Positions 50,554 through 62,500 of a DNA stretch of 64,000 nt are shown piece after piece (position 1 is the first letter of the stretch; each line of letters starts with the position of its first letter). Source of the stretch: Pelecanus crispus (taxonomy: Eukaryota > Chordata > Aves > Pelecaniformes > Pelecanidae); assembly GCF_030463565.1 (NCBI RefSeq), contig NC_134644.1, forward strand, positions 155,292,191 through 155,356,190. Direction: 5' to 3'. A program made the position numbers and the translations under genes. The notes beneath the pieces are model-generated. The model was not told the origin of the DNA. It saw only the letters and a list, made by a program, of their open reading frames with translations, and did not search any database.

Positions 50554-51660
50554 ATAGAATCATAGAATCGTTTAGGTTGGAAAAGACCTTTAAGATCATC
50601 CAGTCCAACCATTAACCTACACGACGAAATCCACAATAAACCAATCAAGGGTAGACTAGACTAAACCATGTCCCAAAGTGCCACATCTACCCATTTTTTG
50701 AATACTTCCAGGGATGGTGACTCCACCACCTCTCTGGGCAGCCTGTTCCAATTCTTGACCACCCTCTCTGTAAATAAATTTTTCCTAATTTCCAACCTAA
50801 ACCTTCCCTGGCACAGCTTGAGCCATTTCCTCTCATCCTATTGCTAACTACTTGGGAGAAGAGCCCAACACCCACCTCACTACAACCTCCTTTCAGGTAG
50901 TTGTAGAGAGCGATAAGGTCTCCCCTCAGCCTCCTCTTCTCCACACTAAACAATCCCAGTTCCCTCAGCCGCTCCTCATAAGACCTGTGCTCCAGACCCT
51001 TCACCAGCTTTGTTGCCCTTCTCTGGACATGCTCCAGCACCTCAATGTCTTTCTTGTATTGAGGGGCCCAAAACTGGACACAGTATTCCAGGTGCGGCCT
51101 CACCAGCACTGAGTACAGGGGGACAATCACCTCCCTGCTCCTGCTGGCCACACTATTCCTGATACAAGCCAGGATGCTGTTGGCCTTCTTGGCCACCTGG
51201 GCACACTGCTGGCTCATGTTCAGCCACCTGTCTACCAACACCCCCAGGTCCTTTTCAGCCAGGCAGTTTTCCAACTCTTCCCCAAGCCTGTAGCGTTGCA
51301 TGGGGTTGTTGTGACTGAAGTGCAGGACCCGGCACTTGGCCTTATTAAACCTCATACAGTTGGCCTCGGCCCATCGATCCAGCCTGTCCAGGTCTCTCTG
51401 CAGGGCCATCCTACCCTCCAGCACATCGACACTCCTGCCCAACGTGGTGTCACCTGCAAACTTACTGAGGGCACACTCGATCCCCTCATCCAGATCATTG
51501 ATAAAGCTATTAAACAAGGCTGGCCCCAAAACTGAGCCCTGGGGAACACCGCTCGTGACAGGCCGCCAACTGGACTTAACTCCATTCACCACTACTCTCT
51601 GGGCTCGGCCACCCAACCAGTTTTTTACCCAGCGAAGACTATGCCCATCCAAGCCATGAG
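50554..51660 (-). mobile_element. CR1 LINE, 1.1-kb 3' copy (antisense)
   Basis: In minus orientation it contains the middle and C-terminal part of ORF2, from a [14 protein letters not shown] block through [10 protein letters not shown] to [17 protein letters not shown] 3' UTR and octamer tail follow at 50554-50575. One frame stays open for 321 codons (50687-51652), so it is fairly young. The RT motif reads FAGDT, not FADDT: the first catalytic Asp is Gly (codon 51452-51454), so even this segment is catalytically dead. It belongs to the same 3' subfamily as the 2903-3054 copy and differs from the plus-strand copies. Confidence 0.95.
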
Positions 51661-54600
51661 CTGCTTATGATTGTTTTGAGCCTCTTGGACACTTAAAAAG
51701 TTCTTTTAGATGGAGTTTTATGATGTTTAAAAATAAATTATTTCTTTCAAGAAGGGATACCTCTGTTTTGATGTTGTTAAAGAGAACATATTTTATAAGG
51801 AAGGGAAATTATAATCACCCTCCAGTTAGAGTTCCACTGGAGAACTCTAACCAGCTTTTTGCCCTTCACAGAGAGGCATACTGAAAGTAAAATGGAACAA
51901 TACTATGCAAAGCAGAAGAAAGAACACAGTAATACAGAGAAGCAGAGTTAAAATAACTTTACAGTGATGTTTAAATATCTTTTAAGATGATGTTAAGGGA
52001 AAGGACAGAATGAATCATTCAGGTATCTAAAGACAGACTTATAGTGGTTTTTTAGATACCAAATAGCAGATATGACAGCAAACCCCCAACTGTCTAGAAC
52101 AACAGCCAGGTGTAACACCCTAAGGCATCTAAAATGGCACTAGACATCCACATTACAGCAACTGAATACCACTCAGAGATCCTACCTTAATTTGACAAAA
52201 ATATTCCAGTATCAGTTTAGAAAACAGATTTAAGTAGCTAAAATATCACATTCAAACTGGAGATCTCTTTTGCTCAAGGTAAAAACAAGCTCTTGTGATC
52301 ATGTGTCAAAATGATTATCATTGTCTGAATAGCTGGAGGAAATTTGGAGGCTGTAAAACCAAAAGATTCATTTAACCAGTGATGCAAGAGACTGAGACAT
52401 CCCTGGGGACTTGATAGCATCCCCTGCCATTGTGACCGAGTACCTGAACGTGCTCATACCCTGCTTGCAGAGCAAAGATCTCTCTTTTTTCTTGAAGAAT
52501 CCTGAATTATTTTCTTGATAAGATAGGGAGAAAAAAACCCTTGTGCTCAGAAATTATTGGTTTTTACACACCTGATAGGCTGATGTAGTGAAAGACCAAA
52601 GCATACCTAAGAGAGGGGAATTAATCTAGCTGAAGGTTTGAATATCTATGAAAAAGTTCTGCTGCTGCTGTTTTGTTTGGATGAAACATTACTTTATTGT
52701 ACTTTCAAATTTATGTCAAGGGCATTTAGAGCACTAACTGGGCATCCTGCAGCATGGAATTTTAAAATGGGAGTAGGTAAATACTACCTTATTTGATGGA
52801 GCGAGGTGATTTTCCAATAAAGACAAGCAAGCAGCATAAGTCATCTGGCAAAATGTCATGCTGGCCTCTCATGCTAAAGCAAAAAAAAAAGTTCCTACAG
52901 AGTATCTATCTTAATCGTCACTGTCTTCCCATAGATGATAAATCCCAAGTAGAAAAGACAATATATTTTTTACCCATAGCAAGGCACAGCTCACTAGCAC
53001 AACATAGGATGTTAAGGTCAGGTAGAAGCCAGATGTGAAGATCTCCATGTGCGTCATCAGTGTTGCAAAGGACTGGAAAGAAAACCCAGCTGGAGAAGAA
53101 GCATCGGATAGCCAAGAGCACCTTTACATGCTGCAGAAGTGTCCTTCCATGGATCTGCATGCCTAGGAAAAGCAGTGTTTGCTTACAGAAAAGATCCATT
53201 GGATCTTTGGCGATAGTGATCCAAAATCTGTGGCTTCAAAAACCTCACTGGAGTTTAACTGATGGCACAGGAGATCACCCAGGGCAAAGTCTGTGATTGT
53301 GGTAGCTGGAGACACCGCAGCTGGGCATAAATAAGATAGTAGGAGAAGGGGAGAATGGGAACAAGGGGATAAGGAAGCAATTCATGTGATTGCTGATAGG
53401 ATCAATATAATGTAGACAGGAGTGTCCTTTCCACCCTTACTCAGACCCTCATGTTTTCCTCGTTTCTTTCTACATTTCACTACCAAACCTGTAAGCATCT
53501 GATAGCACTAGCACATTTCACAAAAGATCATCCTGTTTTGCTTTCCTACTCCTCAAAACAAGGAAGAATTAAGTACACATGCATATTTTAATGCTACGTG
53601 ATCATTCCAATGCCACTACAAATTTGGACACAGTAAGTTGAAGGTTATGCTTTTGTAGTCTTTGTGCAATGCTACTGATGTGTGGATTTCTGGTTATAAT
53701 TTATTTAGTGTAATGCAGACAAATCAGGATAAAAAAGCCCAAATAAATGACTAACAGAAAATTTAGAATCCACCTCTACCATGCCTGTATTAATATAAAT
53801 TCAGAGTTATTCCACTGCAGCCATTGATTATCAGCTTAAATCTACATATTTGCTATTTGTTAAGTAACCAATGATTCAAGCATGTTTTGATTTGATGTGC
53901 TTGTCCTCATCCTTGTTAAGCCTTTACAATTACATTTATGCCTATGATCTGAAAAAGAATGTTATTCCACTTAAGAAGATATGTCAACACTACAGTTTAG
54001 TATTGGAATGGGTGATTTTTTTTCAGTCCAGGAAATTTCATGTCGACATTTTTTCAGGTAGCAGATTAATCAGACAAAAGATAGAATGGCATTTAAAAAA
54101 CCCAAACATCTGCTAGCGTTGTTATTGCCAGCTTCTAATTCAGCAGTAACAAGTGTATATTTTTCACAGTGGAAGGTTTTATTTTTCAGTTACTGGGTGC
54201 TCTGAACAAGCTCAGGATGAGAAGCTGAACACATTGCTGACATTCACTCTGAGCAATAGAAATGCTCAAACAGTGGTACTTCTACCACCAGTCAACCTTT
54301 CTTCTAATCCCCAAATCCATCCATTGCCTGAACATTTATTCCACTGATATGTTTGCTTCTGCAAAGTGCAGAACAAGGTCTCCTTGGAACAAGAGGATGC
54401 CTATCAGTTACAGCGTAACTTGTAATTTTAGGGACAATATCTGCATTGCAAAGCAATCCCAAGACATCACAGGAAAATATAGATTGCTTTGGCAAAGTGA
54501 AGAGATTATTGGATCTACCTGCCCATTTTTCTATACTGACATATTTGAGAATTAATAGACTACTTTGAAAGTTGCAGCTTTGTTTCCATAGGGGTTCTGA

Positions 54601-56498
54601 AATAGGGCTCTGCTCCTAAGAGCTCTGTAGGATAACATCAGAGACTGGTTTTCTTCTAAAGACTTGGGGATCCTGAGCACATGCAGGCTCAGGTTCAGTC
54701 TCTAAGCATTTTTTCCCATGCCTGTTAGATACCTCACAAAGTTTAGAGTCAATGAGTAAGAAACAGGCACAGGTATTCTGGGAGGACTTCAGCTGCCTTT
54801 GTCTGGACTCCTGTGTCCCTGTTGCGCGTGGTGGGCTTCACTCTGATTTTACTGTGTGCTCGTAGCCTCAGCCTCTGCCAGGAGCAGAAATGGTTGCAGT
54901 GAGGAGCGCACTGTGCTGCGTGCTGGGGAGGGGTGCAGCACATGCAGCACTGTCCCATGAGCTGTATAGAGGGGATGGTGCTAAAGAGAGAGAATCTGAG
55001 GTGGAGAGGAAAACCACAATATTGTTCAATGCTAGTCTGAGACAATGAATTCTGTTCATGTCAGATTAGCTGAAGAGGAAGAGAATTGTTTAGCATAAGT
55101 TTATAGGGAGCACGAAACAATAGACCAGCTGAACATATAAGGCATTCTAGATGGCAATGCCATTTTGAACATATGCTACAATTATTTCTGCATCTTTGAT
55201 TATACACACACAAACATCAGAAGGGGCATCGTTTAGAAATTCACTTACACTGGAGTGAAGTGACATTATGACCATGTCCCCGTTTAGCCCCTGCACAGTG
55301 ACCCATATAATCTCCACACAAATGTTCTACAGGGACATGGCTGCTGGTGCCACTGCAGCAACAGAGATGTGCCCATGGACTCGACTCCCAGCTCTGGAGT
55401 AAGTAGCTGGTTAGGCAGCATCACTATGTCATTTGTGGAAAAGTTTTTCTTGACAGATGTTTGAGAGATATGTACAGCATTTTGGACAATACTGCCGCAT
55501 TTAAGCCTGAAGTTAATAGGTGCTATCATGGTTCAGCATTTCTGAAAGGCAGCAGATTTAGGAAGCTAGTGATGGACTCTGGTACTAGCTGGTGTGAAAA
55601 AGTTACCCCTGTTAGAAATTTACTTAAGTGTTCAGGCAATGTGTACAGGCAATGAAAATATTTGGAAATCCAGCAAATAATGAGGGAGGCTGAAAATACT
55701 AAATTTACTAGTTAATATATTCATTAGTTAAATTAAATATATTAATTAGTATATTAATTCATTAAAATATTAAATTTATTACTAAATACTATTTATTTTT
55801 AGTATTTATTCTAGAAAATACCGAATACCTTACACAGGCAAGGCTGTGGCCAACCATCTTGGCATGGCAGGGGCCATCAGGGAGGATGGTTCTGCGCAGC
55901 CCGGGGAGGCTCTGTGGGGAGAGCAGGATGCTGCACAGCACCACCCCAGGGTTGTGTCTGCGGGGGATGACTTTCCCAGCATCATCTCCTTGAATCCATC
56001 ACTCCCAGCCACCATCTTCTTAAATCGCTGCCTCTCCTGCAGAGCCATGCCAACCCCGGCATGCAGTCTGGTGCAAACTCTGTGCCACCGTGGCAAGGCT
56101 GTTCCCAGGGCTGGAGGAGGAGGTTTGTTATCCCCAAGGGACTCTGCCATTTAAAATTATTTTAAGCACATGAAATTGAGACTGCTGCAATGTGGGGTAA
56201 CTCACAGCAGAAGATAACCAGAGGAAAACTGAGGGCAGGAGGCTTTTAACATTGCACACAAAAATTGTCAAGTGCCTTGTGTGAGCCAGTGCCAGGATCG
56301 ATGCACCCGCTGCCTGCGGGGCACTGGCTGAAACCAGCAAGGAGCTGCAGAAAACCTCCACGATGGCCAGGGGCCAGCACTGACCACAGCAGACATGGGC
56401 TCTCCCCTCATCCCCAAGCAGAACTGAAATAACACTTTTTATCAGAGGATGATGTTGTTTCAGTAGTCAGTGTCAAGGGCAAAATAGTAATACGGGTC
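51661..56498. other. Intergenic, no gene seen
   Basis: AT-rich. A GC-rich island at about 55840-56150 carries open frames of 102 and 106 codons on opposite strands and may be part of an unrecognised repeat. An AT-only tract sits just left of it. Confidence 0.6.
55690..55810. repeat. Very AT-rich low-complexity tract
   Basis: About 120 bp consist almost only of A and T, with recurring TTAATTA and TATTAAAT words. It is largely self-complementary. Confidence 0.8.
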
Positions 56499-56738
56499 TG
56501 TCCTGGTTTCAGCTGGGATAGAGTTAATTTTCTTCCTAGTAGCTGGCATAGTGCTGTGTTTTGGATTTATTATGAGAATAATGCTGATAACACACTGATG
56601 GTTTAGGTGTTGCTAAGTAGTGCTTACAGTAGTCAAGGACTTTTCACTTTCCATGCTCTGCCAGGTGCACAAGAAACTGGGAGGGGGCACAGCCGGAAGA
56701 GTTGATCCAAACTGACCAAAGGGCTATTCCATACCATA

Positions 56739-56761
56739 TGACGTCATGCTCAGTATATAAA
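56739..56761 (+). promoter_or_regulatory. LTR promoter: CRE (TGACGTCA) plus TATA box
   Basis: A perfect palindromic cAMP-response/ATF element at 56739-56746 sits 7 bases upstream of TATATAAA at 56754-56761, inside the solo LTR. Transcription, if any, would run rightward from about 56785. Activity is inferred. Confidence 0.65.
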
Positions 56762-56826
56762 CTGGGGGGGTTGGCCGGGGGCAGCAGTCGCTGCTCGGGA
56801 ACTGGCTGGGTATCAGCTGAGTATTG

Positions 56827-56880
56827 TTATTTTTATTATTATTATTATTACTATTATTACTATTTTACTTTATTTTATTT
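56827..56880. repeat. (ATT)n microsatellite inside LTR
   Basis: ATT triplets interrupted by ACT and TTTTA, in the R/U5 region of the LTR just before its poly(A) signal. Confidence 0.9.
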
Positions 56881-57021
56881 CAATTATTAAACTGTTCTTA
56901 TCTCAACCCAGGAGTTTTCTCACTCTTACTCTTCCAATTCTCTCCCCCATCCCACCGGGGCAGGGGGAGTGAGCGAGCGGCTGTGTGGTGCTTAGTTGCT
57001 GGCTGGGGTTAAACAATGACA

Positions 57022-58424
57022 GGGACTTTTTGGAAAAGTTATGTAAGAAGCATTGCCTGCTTAGTGTGCTTAAACTAGGGAGTAAGCACCTGTCATGTAT
57101 TTAAGATTCTGGCCTCTATTTAATTACATTTTCAATTAGTTTGCTTTACAAGTACTTATAAATAGATTTTCCCTGAAAAATGTAATGACTTCAAGTTAGT
57201 AATAGGTAATTCACTCACAAAAAATGAAATGGTGCCTTAATAGAATTAATTGGTAATTAAATTTTTTTATCAAAGTCATATATGAGACCTGATTTATACA
57301 TATTGCCATCAATGCCAAGAGAATATTCTTACCATCTCTCCTGGAAATCTTCAAACTCGTGGTATGGTGTCCAAATGTGTACTTTACTGTCATTTCAAAA
57401 GGGAATTGAGGGTAGTTCCAACATCCCTTTTTTATTCTTGCATATAAAAATTATATATTCTTTAAGAAGACTGTAAAATGATTTCCTCTGTAAAACATTT
57501 TTCAGCTAAAAGAAATTAATGTGCTGAGACATTAAAAAGAATTCTTTACGAAATTAGGATCTGGGCATGGTTAACAGAAATTATATATATGTTTCTTCAG
57601 GCAAAAGCTACAGTTAGGGTAAGGGTTTTTTGGGGTGAGAAACATTATCATAGAAAATTGTTTAAAAGCACTTTCTTCTTTTTGTAAAAAACAGCAAGAC
57701 AAATTTGTCACAGCTAAAAATTATTTTCTGTAGCTGGGTAACTTGTTAGTTCCTTTTTAAGTGACAGCCTTCAGATGGTTTTAGATTCTTCAGAGAGCCC
57801 ACCTAGTACTTAACCCTTTCCTAAGATAAATTTTTAAGAGTTTTTTGCATCAAGGTTCATTTATTCTGGTAACCAGGGACAAGACAAAAAGCCAAGTCAA
57901 AAACCCAAGCAGCATCCAGTGTTTGCTAAAAGTTTACTCAGTTGCCTGAGTTACATGGATATTGCATGACTATGAATTGACTAAACACTCACTGAAGTTA
58001 AAAACAAAGCTTAACTCAGGAGTTGTTCAACAGGATCTTTCTGTACTACAGAAAATCTTGAAAGTGCTGGAAATGGCTGAATTGCATTAGATGCCTGAGG
58101 ACAGAGCATGTCTTACACACCAGCTTTTGCTTTCAAAGCTAATTGAGCAGGGCTAAGTGAGAGGTTTGTATTGGCCTTCAAATTATTCAAACTTACTTCA
58201 CGTGCTGATTTTCTGGCATGGGCATGCTCAGGCCCATCTGCTAGAGTGCTGTTGTGCCTCTTCACATCATAAACTGATGTATCAGTTGCAGATGCACAAA
58301 GTGCCGAGCGCACTTCAATACATGTTCTGGGATAAAATGTGCAAAACACATATATACGAGCTTGCTGGGAACAACAAGATGCAAATTTTATCTAAGTGCT
58401 TCCTAAAAAGGGGCACAGCATGAC
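57022..58424. other. Intergenic sequence between two LTRs
   Basis: 1.4 kb of AT-rich DNA with no retroviral gag, pol or env similarity seen. The two LTRs are in opposite orientation, so this is not a provirus interior. Confidence 0.7.
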
Positions 58425-59571
58425 TGTGGAGGGCTGACCCTGGCTGGACACCAGGGGCCCACCAAAGCTGCTCTATCACTTCCCTCCTCAACTGGACAGG
58501 GGAGAGAAAATATAATGAAAAATCTTGTGGGTTGAGATAAGGACAGGGAGATCACTCACCAATTACTGTCACGGGCAAAACAGACTTGACTTGGGGAAAA
58601 TCAGTTTAATTTATTGCCAATCAAAACTGAGCAGCGTAATGAGAAATAAAACCAGACCTTAAAACAACTTCCCCCCACCCCTCCCTTCTTCCTGGGCTCA
58701 ACTTCACTCCCGATTTTCCCTACCTCCTCCCCCCGAGTGGTACAGAGGGGTGAGGAATGGGGGTTGCTCTCAGTTCATCTCACGTCGTCTCTGCTGCCCC
58801 TTCCTCCTCAAGGGGAGGACTCCTCACACTCTTCCCCTGCTCCAGCGTGGGGTCCCTTCCATGGGAGACAGTCCTCCATGAACTTCTCCAGCGTGGCTCC
58901 TTCCCACGGGCTACAGTTCTTCATGAACTGCTCCAGCATGGGTCCCTTCCATGGGGTGCAGTCCTTCAAGAACAGACTGCTCCAGTGTGGGTCCCCCATG
59001 GGGTCATAAGTCCTGCAAGCAAACCTGCTCCAGCCTGGGCTTCTCTCTCTCCATGGGTCCATGGGTCCTGCCAGGAGCCTGCTCCAGCGCAGGCTTCCCA
59101 CGGGGTCACAGCCTCCTTTGGGCACATCCACCTGCTCTGGCACGGGATCCTCCCCGGGCTGCAGGTGGATATCTGCTCCGTGTGCCTCCATGGGCTGCAG
59201 GGGCACAGCTGCCTCACCATGGTCCTCACCATGGGCTGCAGGGGAATCTGCTCTGGCACCTGGAGCACCTCCTCCCCCTTCTTCTTAACTGATCTTGGTG
59301 TCTGCAGAGTCGTTCCTCTCACATATTCTCAGTCCCCACTCCAGCTGCAGTTTGTGTCCCATTGGGTTTTTTTGTTTCCCCTTCTTAAATACGTTATCCC
59401 ACAGGTGCTACCACCGTCACTGATGGGCTTGGCCTTGGCCAGCGGTGGGTCCATCTTGGAGCTGGCTGGCATTGGCTCTGTCGGACACAGGGGAAGCTTC
59501 TAGCAGCTTCTCACAGAAGCCACTCCTGTAGCCCCTCCGCTATTGAAACCTTGCCACGCAAACTCAATACA
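58425..59571 (-). mobile_element. Endogenous retrovirus LTR-like element (antisense) with internal minisatellite
   Basis: Read on the minus strand it starts TGTATTGAGTTTGCGTGGC and ends CAGCCCTCCACA, giving TG...CA ends over about 1.15 kb. Near the 3' end it has AATAAA (58610-58615 on plus as TTTATT) and the U5-like motif TTATCTCAACCCA, which is shared with the LTR at 56.5 kb. The middle (58840 to about 59225) is a tandem array of roughly 45-53-bp units. I recognise this as a widespread bird repeat of LTR type. Boundaries are uncertain: similarity could extend to 59720, and I see no convincing target-site duplication. The long open frames within it on both strands are repeat by-products. Confidence 0.75.
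58840..59225. repeat. Minisatellite, about 45-53-bp units, about 8 copies
   Basis: The motif CTCCAGCRTGGGTCCCTTCC recurs at 58840, 58886, 58931, 58980, 59029 and 59082, with weaker copies (CTCTGGCACGGG, CTCCGTGTGCC) at 59135 and 59176. Spacing is 46, 45, 49, 49, 53, 53 and 41 bases. Each unit usually also carries a CCATGGG and a GCAGTCCTTCA-like block. Confidence 0.85.
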
Positions 59572-62500
59572 GTGAACATTTGGCCTCTTACCACTAACAA
59601 ACACATTTTACTTAGCTACCTTCACTGCACATTCCTCTTCTCGCGTTTTCATGGGAAAGGAAAAGCAGTAATCTGGCTTATTTGGGAGCTCGGGCCTCTG
59701 CATAGTCACTCCCTGTGACAACCAAAAATAACTGAGTTTTCAATACATTTTTCAATACAGTCTTTCTTTGTCATTCTGCAGGATCACTTAGAATAGCAAA
59801 GTTTTGACATTTTTTTGTCAAAACCAGAAAATGTCATAACATGACATGTTCAGGATGAAGCATGCCCAAATCCATGCTGTCCAGCCCCAGCTACAGCAGT
59901 AACCTTCCTCTTCTTTATTCCCTCTATCTCCTCCTCCTAGAAAGAAGGCAAATAGTACTATTTTTCCTCTCTTCCTCTCCCTCTGCCCAATATAAACTAC
60001 ACATTTCACAGATGGGCCACATCTGCACCTGCTCAATATTTCACCAACACAGAAATGGGACTTACAGAGTTCTGCATAAACCAGCACAAAAACAAACAAA
60101 TAAACAAATAAAACTGATTATCCTGAAATGCTGCATGCAAAATGAAAGAAATAAGGACAGGGAAATAAAATCCAAATGGCATGGAGAAATGTCCGTCTGC
60201 TGACTAGCTCAAACAGTACTACTCATCGAACTCCAATTCCGTATAAGAAAACACTCTCTGAAGCAGCTCCTAAGATAGGTGTTTAAGAGAAAAGGCACCT
60301 CAGATAACCCCTTTGAGGAAAACTATTTTCTGTCTGATTCTAAATGAGGAGGTTTGCATCAGGGGCTGGCGATACGCACCCAGGCTGACAGTTAAAAATG
60401 TGGGTGAAAAACCATATGACAGAAAGAATGGCACTGGATGGATCAGGAAAAGATAGATGTTAATGTATTTTTGCCTAAGCTCAAAACGTGCTTCGGTGGG
60501 GTAGTCCTTTTCTGGATCCTCTGTCCATTTAGCTTGATACGGGGAGGATCTGTGACTTGCTTCAATGAGTGACAAAACTCCCATAGACTTCCGAGAGGAA
60601 AGGATTGCCACCCTTTGGAAAGGGGCTGCATTATCAGTCTGTGTAGCACATAGTACAAGGGAGGCCTTGATGTCCTCAGGGTCGGTAGATGATACAGTAA
60701 TACAGATCAGAAACTGGTGAGAATAAGCAGAATCCAACTCCTAACGCATCTACAATCCTACTGTTGCTAATTAAAAGAGCCTAAAATGGACAGAAAATGT
60801 AATCAGGCTTTGAATACATCTTCCAGCACTCTTTCCTGGGAAGGCCAAAGGGAATTATTCTGATAAGAGGTAAAATATAAAGGAAGTTTTTCTGAGATAT
60901 TTATTGTATTGAAATATGCACAGAGCAAGACTAGTCCTGAAGAAGAGAAGAGGGTTTTTTAATTGATTTCAGCATATTTCACCCACTGACTAAACTCACC
61001 AGACTTCCCACAATACCCTTTCAGACCCGTATAATCAGCAGTGCCTTGAGATATACTGATTGAAAGACAGCGCAGTTCAACATTTTCATTAGGAAGAGTT
61101 TGTCTAGCATGAGAAAGGAAGAGTGATGTGGTATTTCACTTCATTTACCTCCGAGAGACATTATCTGAGCCATGCATTGTAGTGCAGGCACTGACATCTA
61201 TTCACTGTCCATGGCTGTTTAGTTATTGGACTACTGATGGCACAACTAATGAATCACCGTCATGTCAGTGAAAAAGGAGACAAAGTCAACACAGACTGAA
61301 AGACTCAATCACATTTGTGCCTGTGATATTTTAATGGTATACAATATGTGAATACTCTTAATTCTTTGTAGAAGTCATGCAATGTTGTATGTGCTTGCCC
61401 ATAGGTGTGGCATTTGTTTTAAAATAACTGCCATTTCTAAGCATCAGTGATTAACTAAGGTTTATTAACTCAAGATATTGCTAATGCCAACTGACGAAGC
61501 TGTAACTATCTCAGGTTTGAGCCTGGGATGTGTCTCATCATATTCTGACCTCTTTAGTTCAGATGAACCATTTTTGATGATCAGGCAGGATGGGCTGCCT
61601 AGGCAGAGGGGTGAAGGTGTGCAGCGAGAGGTTAATAATCCCAACATGGAGCATGGGCTCAGGACTCTTCTCCTGGTCCCAGCACCACCTCCATCACCTC
61701 ACCCAGCCATGGCCAACTCGATGGGGAGAACCTTTTTGTAGTATGTAGAGCTTGCGGTTGAAGTGATGACAGCCTCTAGGATTAGAAAACTTGTACATAG
61801 GAGGCAAATGGTGAATGAGAAGGCAGAAGAGTGGCTAGGCTTCATGTAAATTCTACCAATTAAACAGACCATGTGTCTGAGAAAGACTTTTAAGTCTGTG
61901 CTTGATTTTCATTGTAAGCAGGACAATACCTTTTTGCAGCATGCTCTGGCTCTGCAGCAAAATGTATTTACTGAGCACTAAGAAGCATTCAACTAGCTTA
62001 AATGATGTGAAAGAGAATGGTATTTACACCTTGAGGTTTAACTTCCCCTAATGTAAGACTTGTATTAAAAACACCCTCCACACTTAAAAGCCTGACAGTT
62101 GTCTTCATTTTTGCCCAGGGATTGGCACCTAGGGGTCTGTAGTGAGTTGGGGAACAGGAGCAGATATGCAGCAAATTATGCCTTTCCTTCCTGATGATCA
62201 GCAGGTGCACAGACAGCAAGGAATGCAGTTATCCTATTTTTCCACAGTTTTATCTCCTTGTAATTTCCCAAGGCCCATAAAAATAATGATGAATAGATCA
62301 GCGATCCAGTTACAATAAACTTACTTTTTTTTCCTGGTAAGGGAGCCTCTGGCCTTTCTGATTTTACAAAACAGGAGAGGGAGATTATTAAAAGGGCACA
62401 GTTAAAAATGAAAAGATCAGAAATAAAATAGAGCCTATCACTTAACTCTTGGGTTTTATTGTACTTAGGGTGATCTCAAACTTGTATTTCTCCCTTGGAT

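Larger units (their letters stand above)
56499..57021 (+). mobile_element. Solo LTR of an endogenous retrovirus (sense)
   Basis: It begins TGTCCTGGTTTC and ends AACAATGACA, the expected TG...CA ends, 523 bp in total. Promoter elements are intact: CRE-type TGACGTCA at 56739-56746, TATATAAA at 56754-56761 and poly(A) signal ATTAAA at 56886-56891. An ATT microsatellite lies between the last two. The U5 part carries TTATCTCAACCCA. Flanking 5-mers are GGGTC and GGGAC, a near-match target-site duplication. No internal retroviral genes are present next to it, so it is a solo LTR left by recombination. I recognise this LTR as common in birds but cannot name the exact family with confidence. Confidence 0.88.

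Noticed and set aside
57022..58424. Provirus interior between the two LTRs
   Set aside because: The LTRs differ in family and orientation, and the interval has no gag, pol or env similarity.
58757..59503. 248-codon open frame on plus
   Set aside because: It lies entirely within the antisense LTR-like element and its minisatellite. The composition follows the repeat unit and the frame has no domain.
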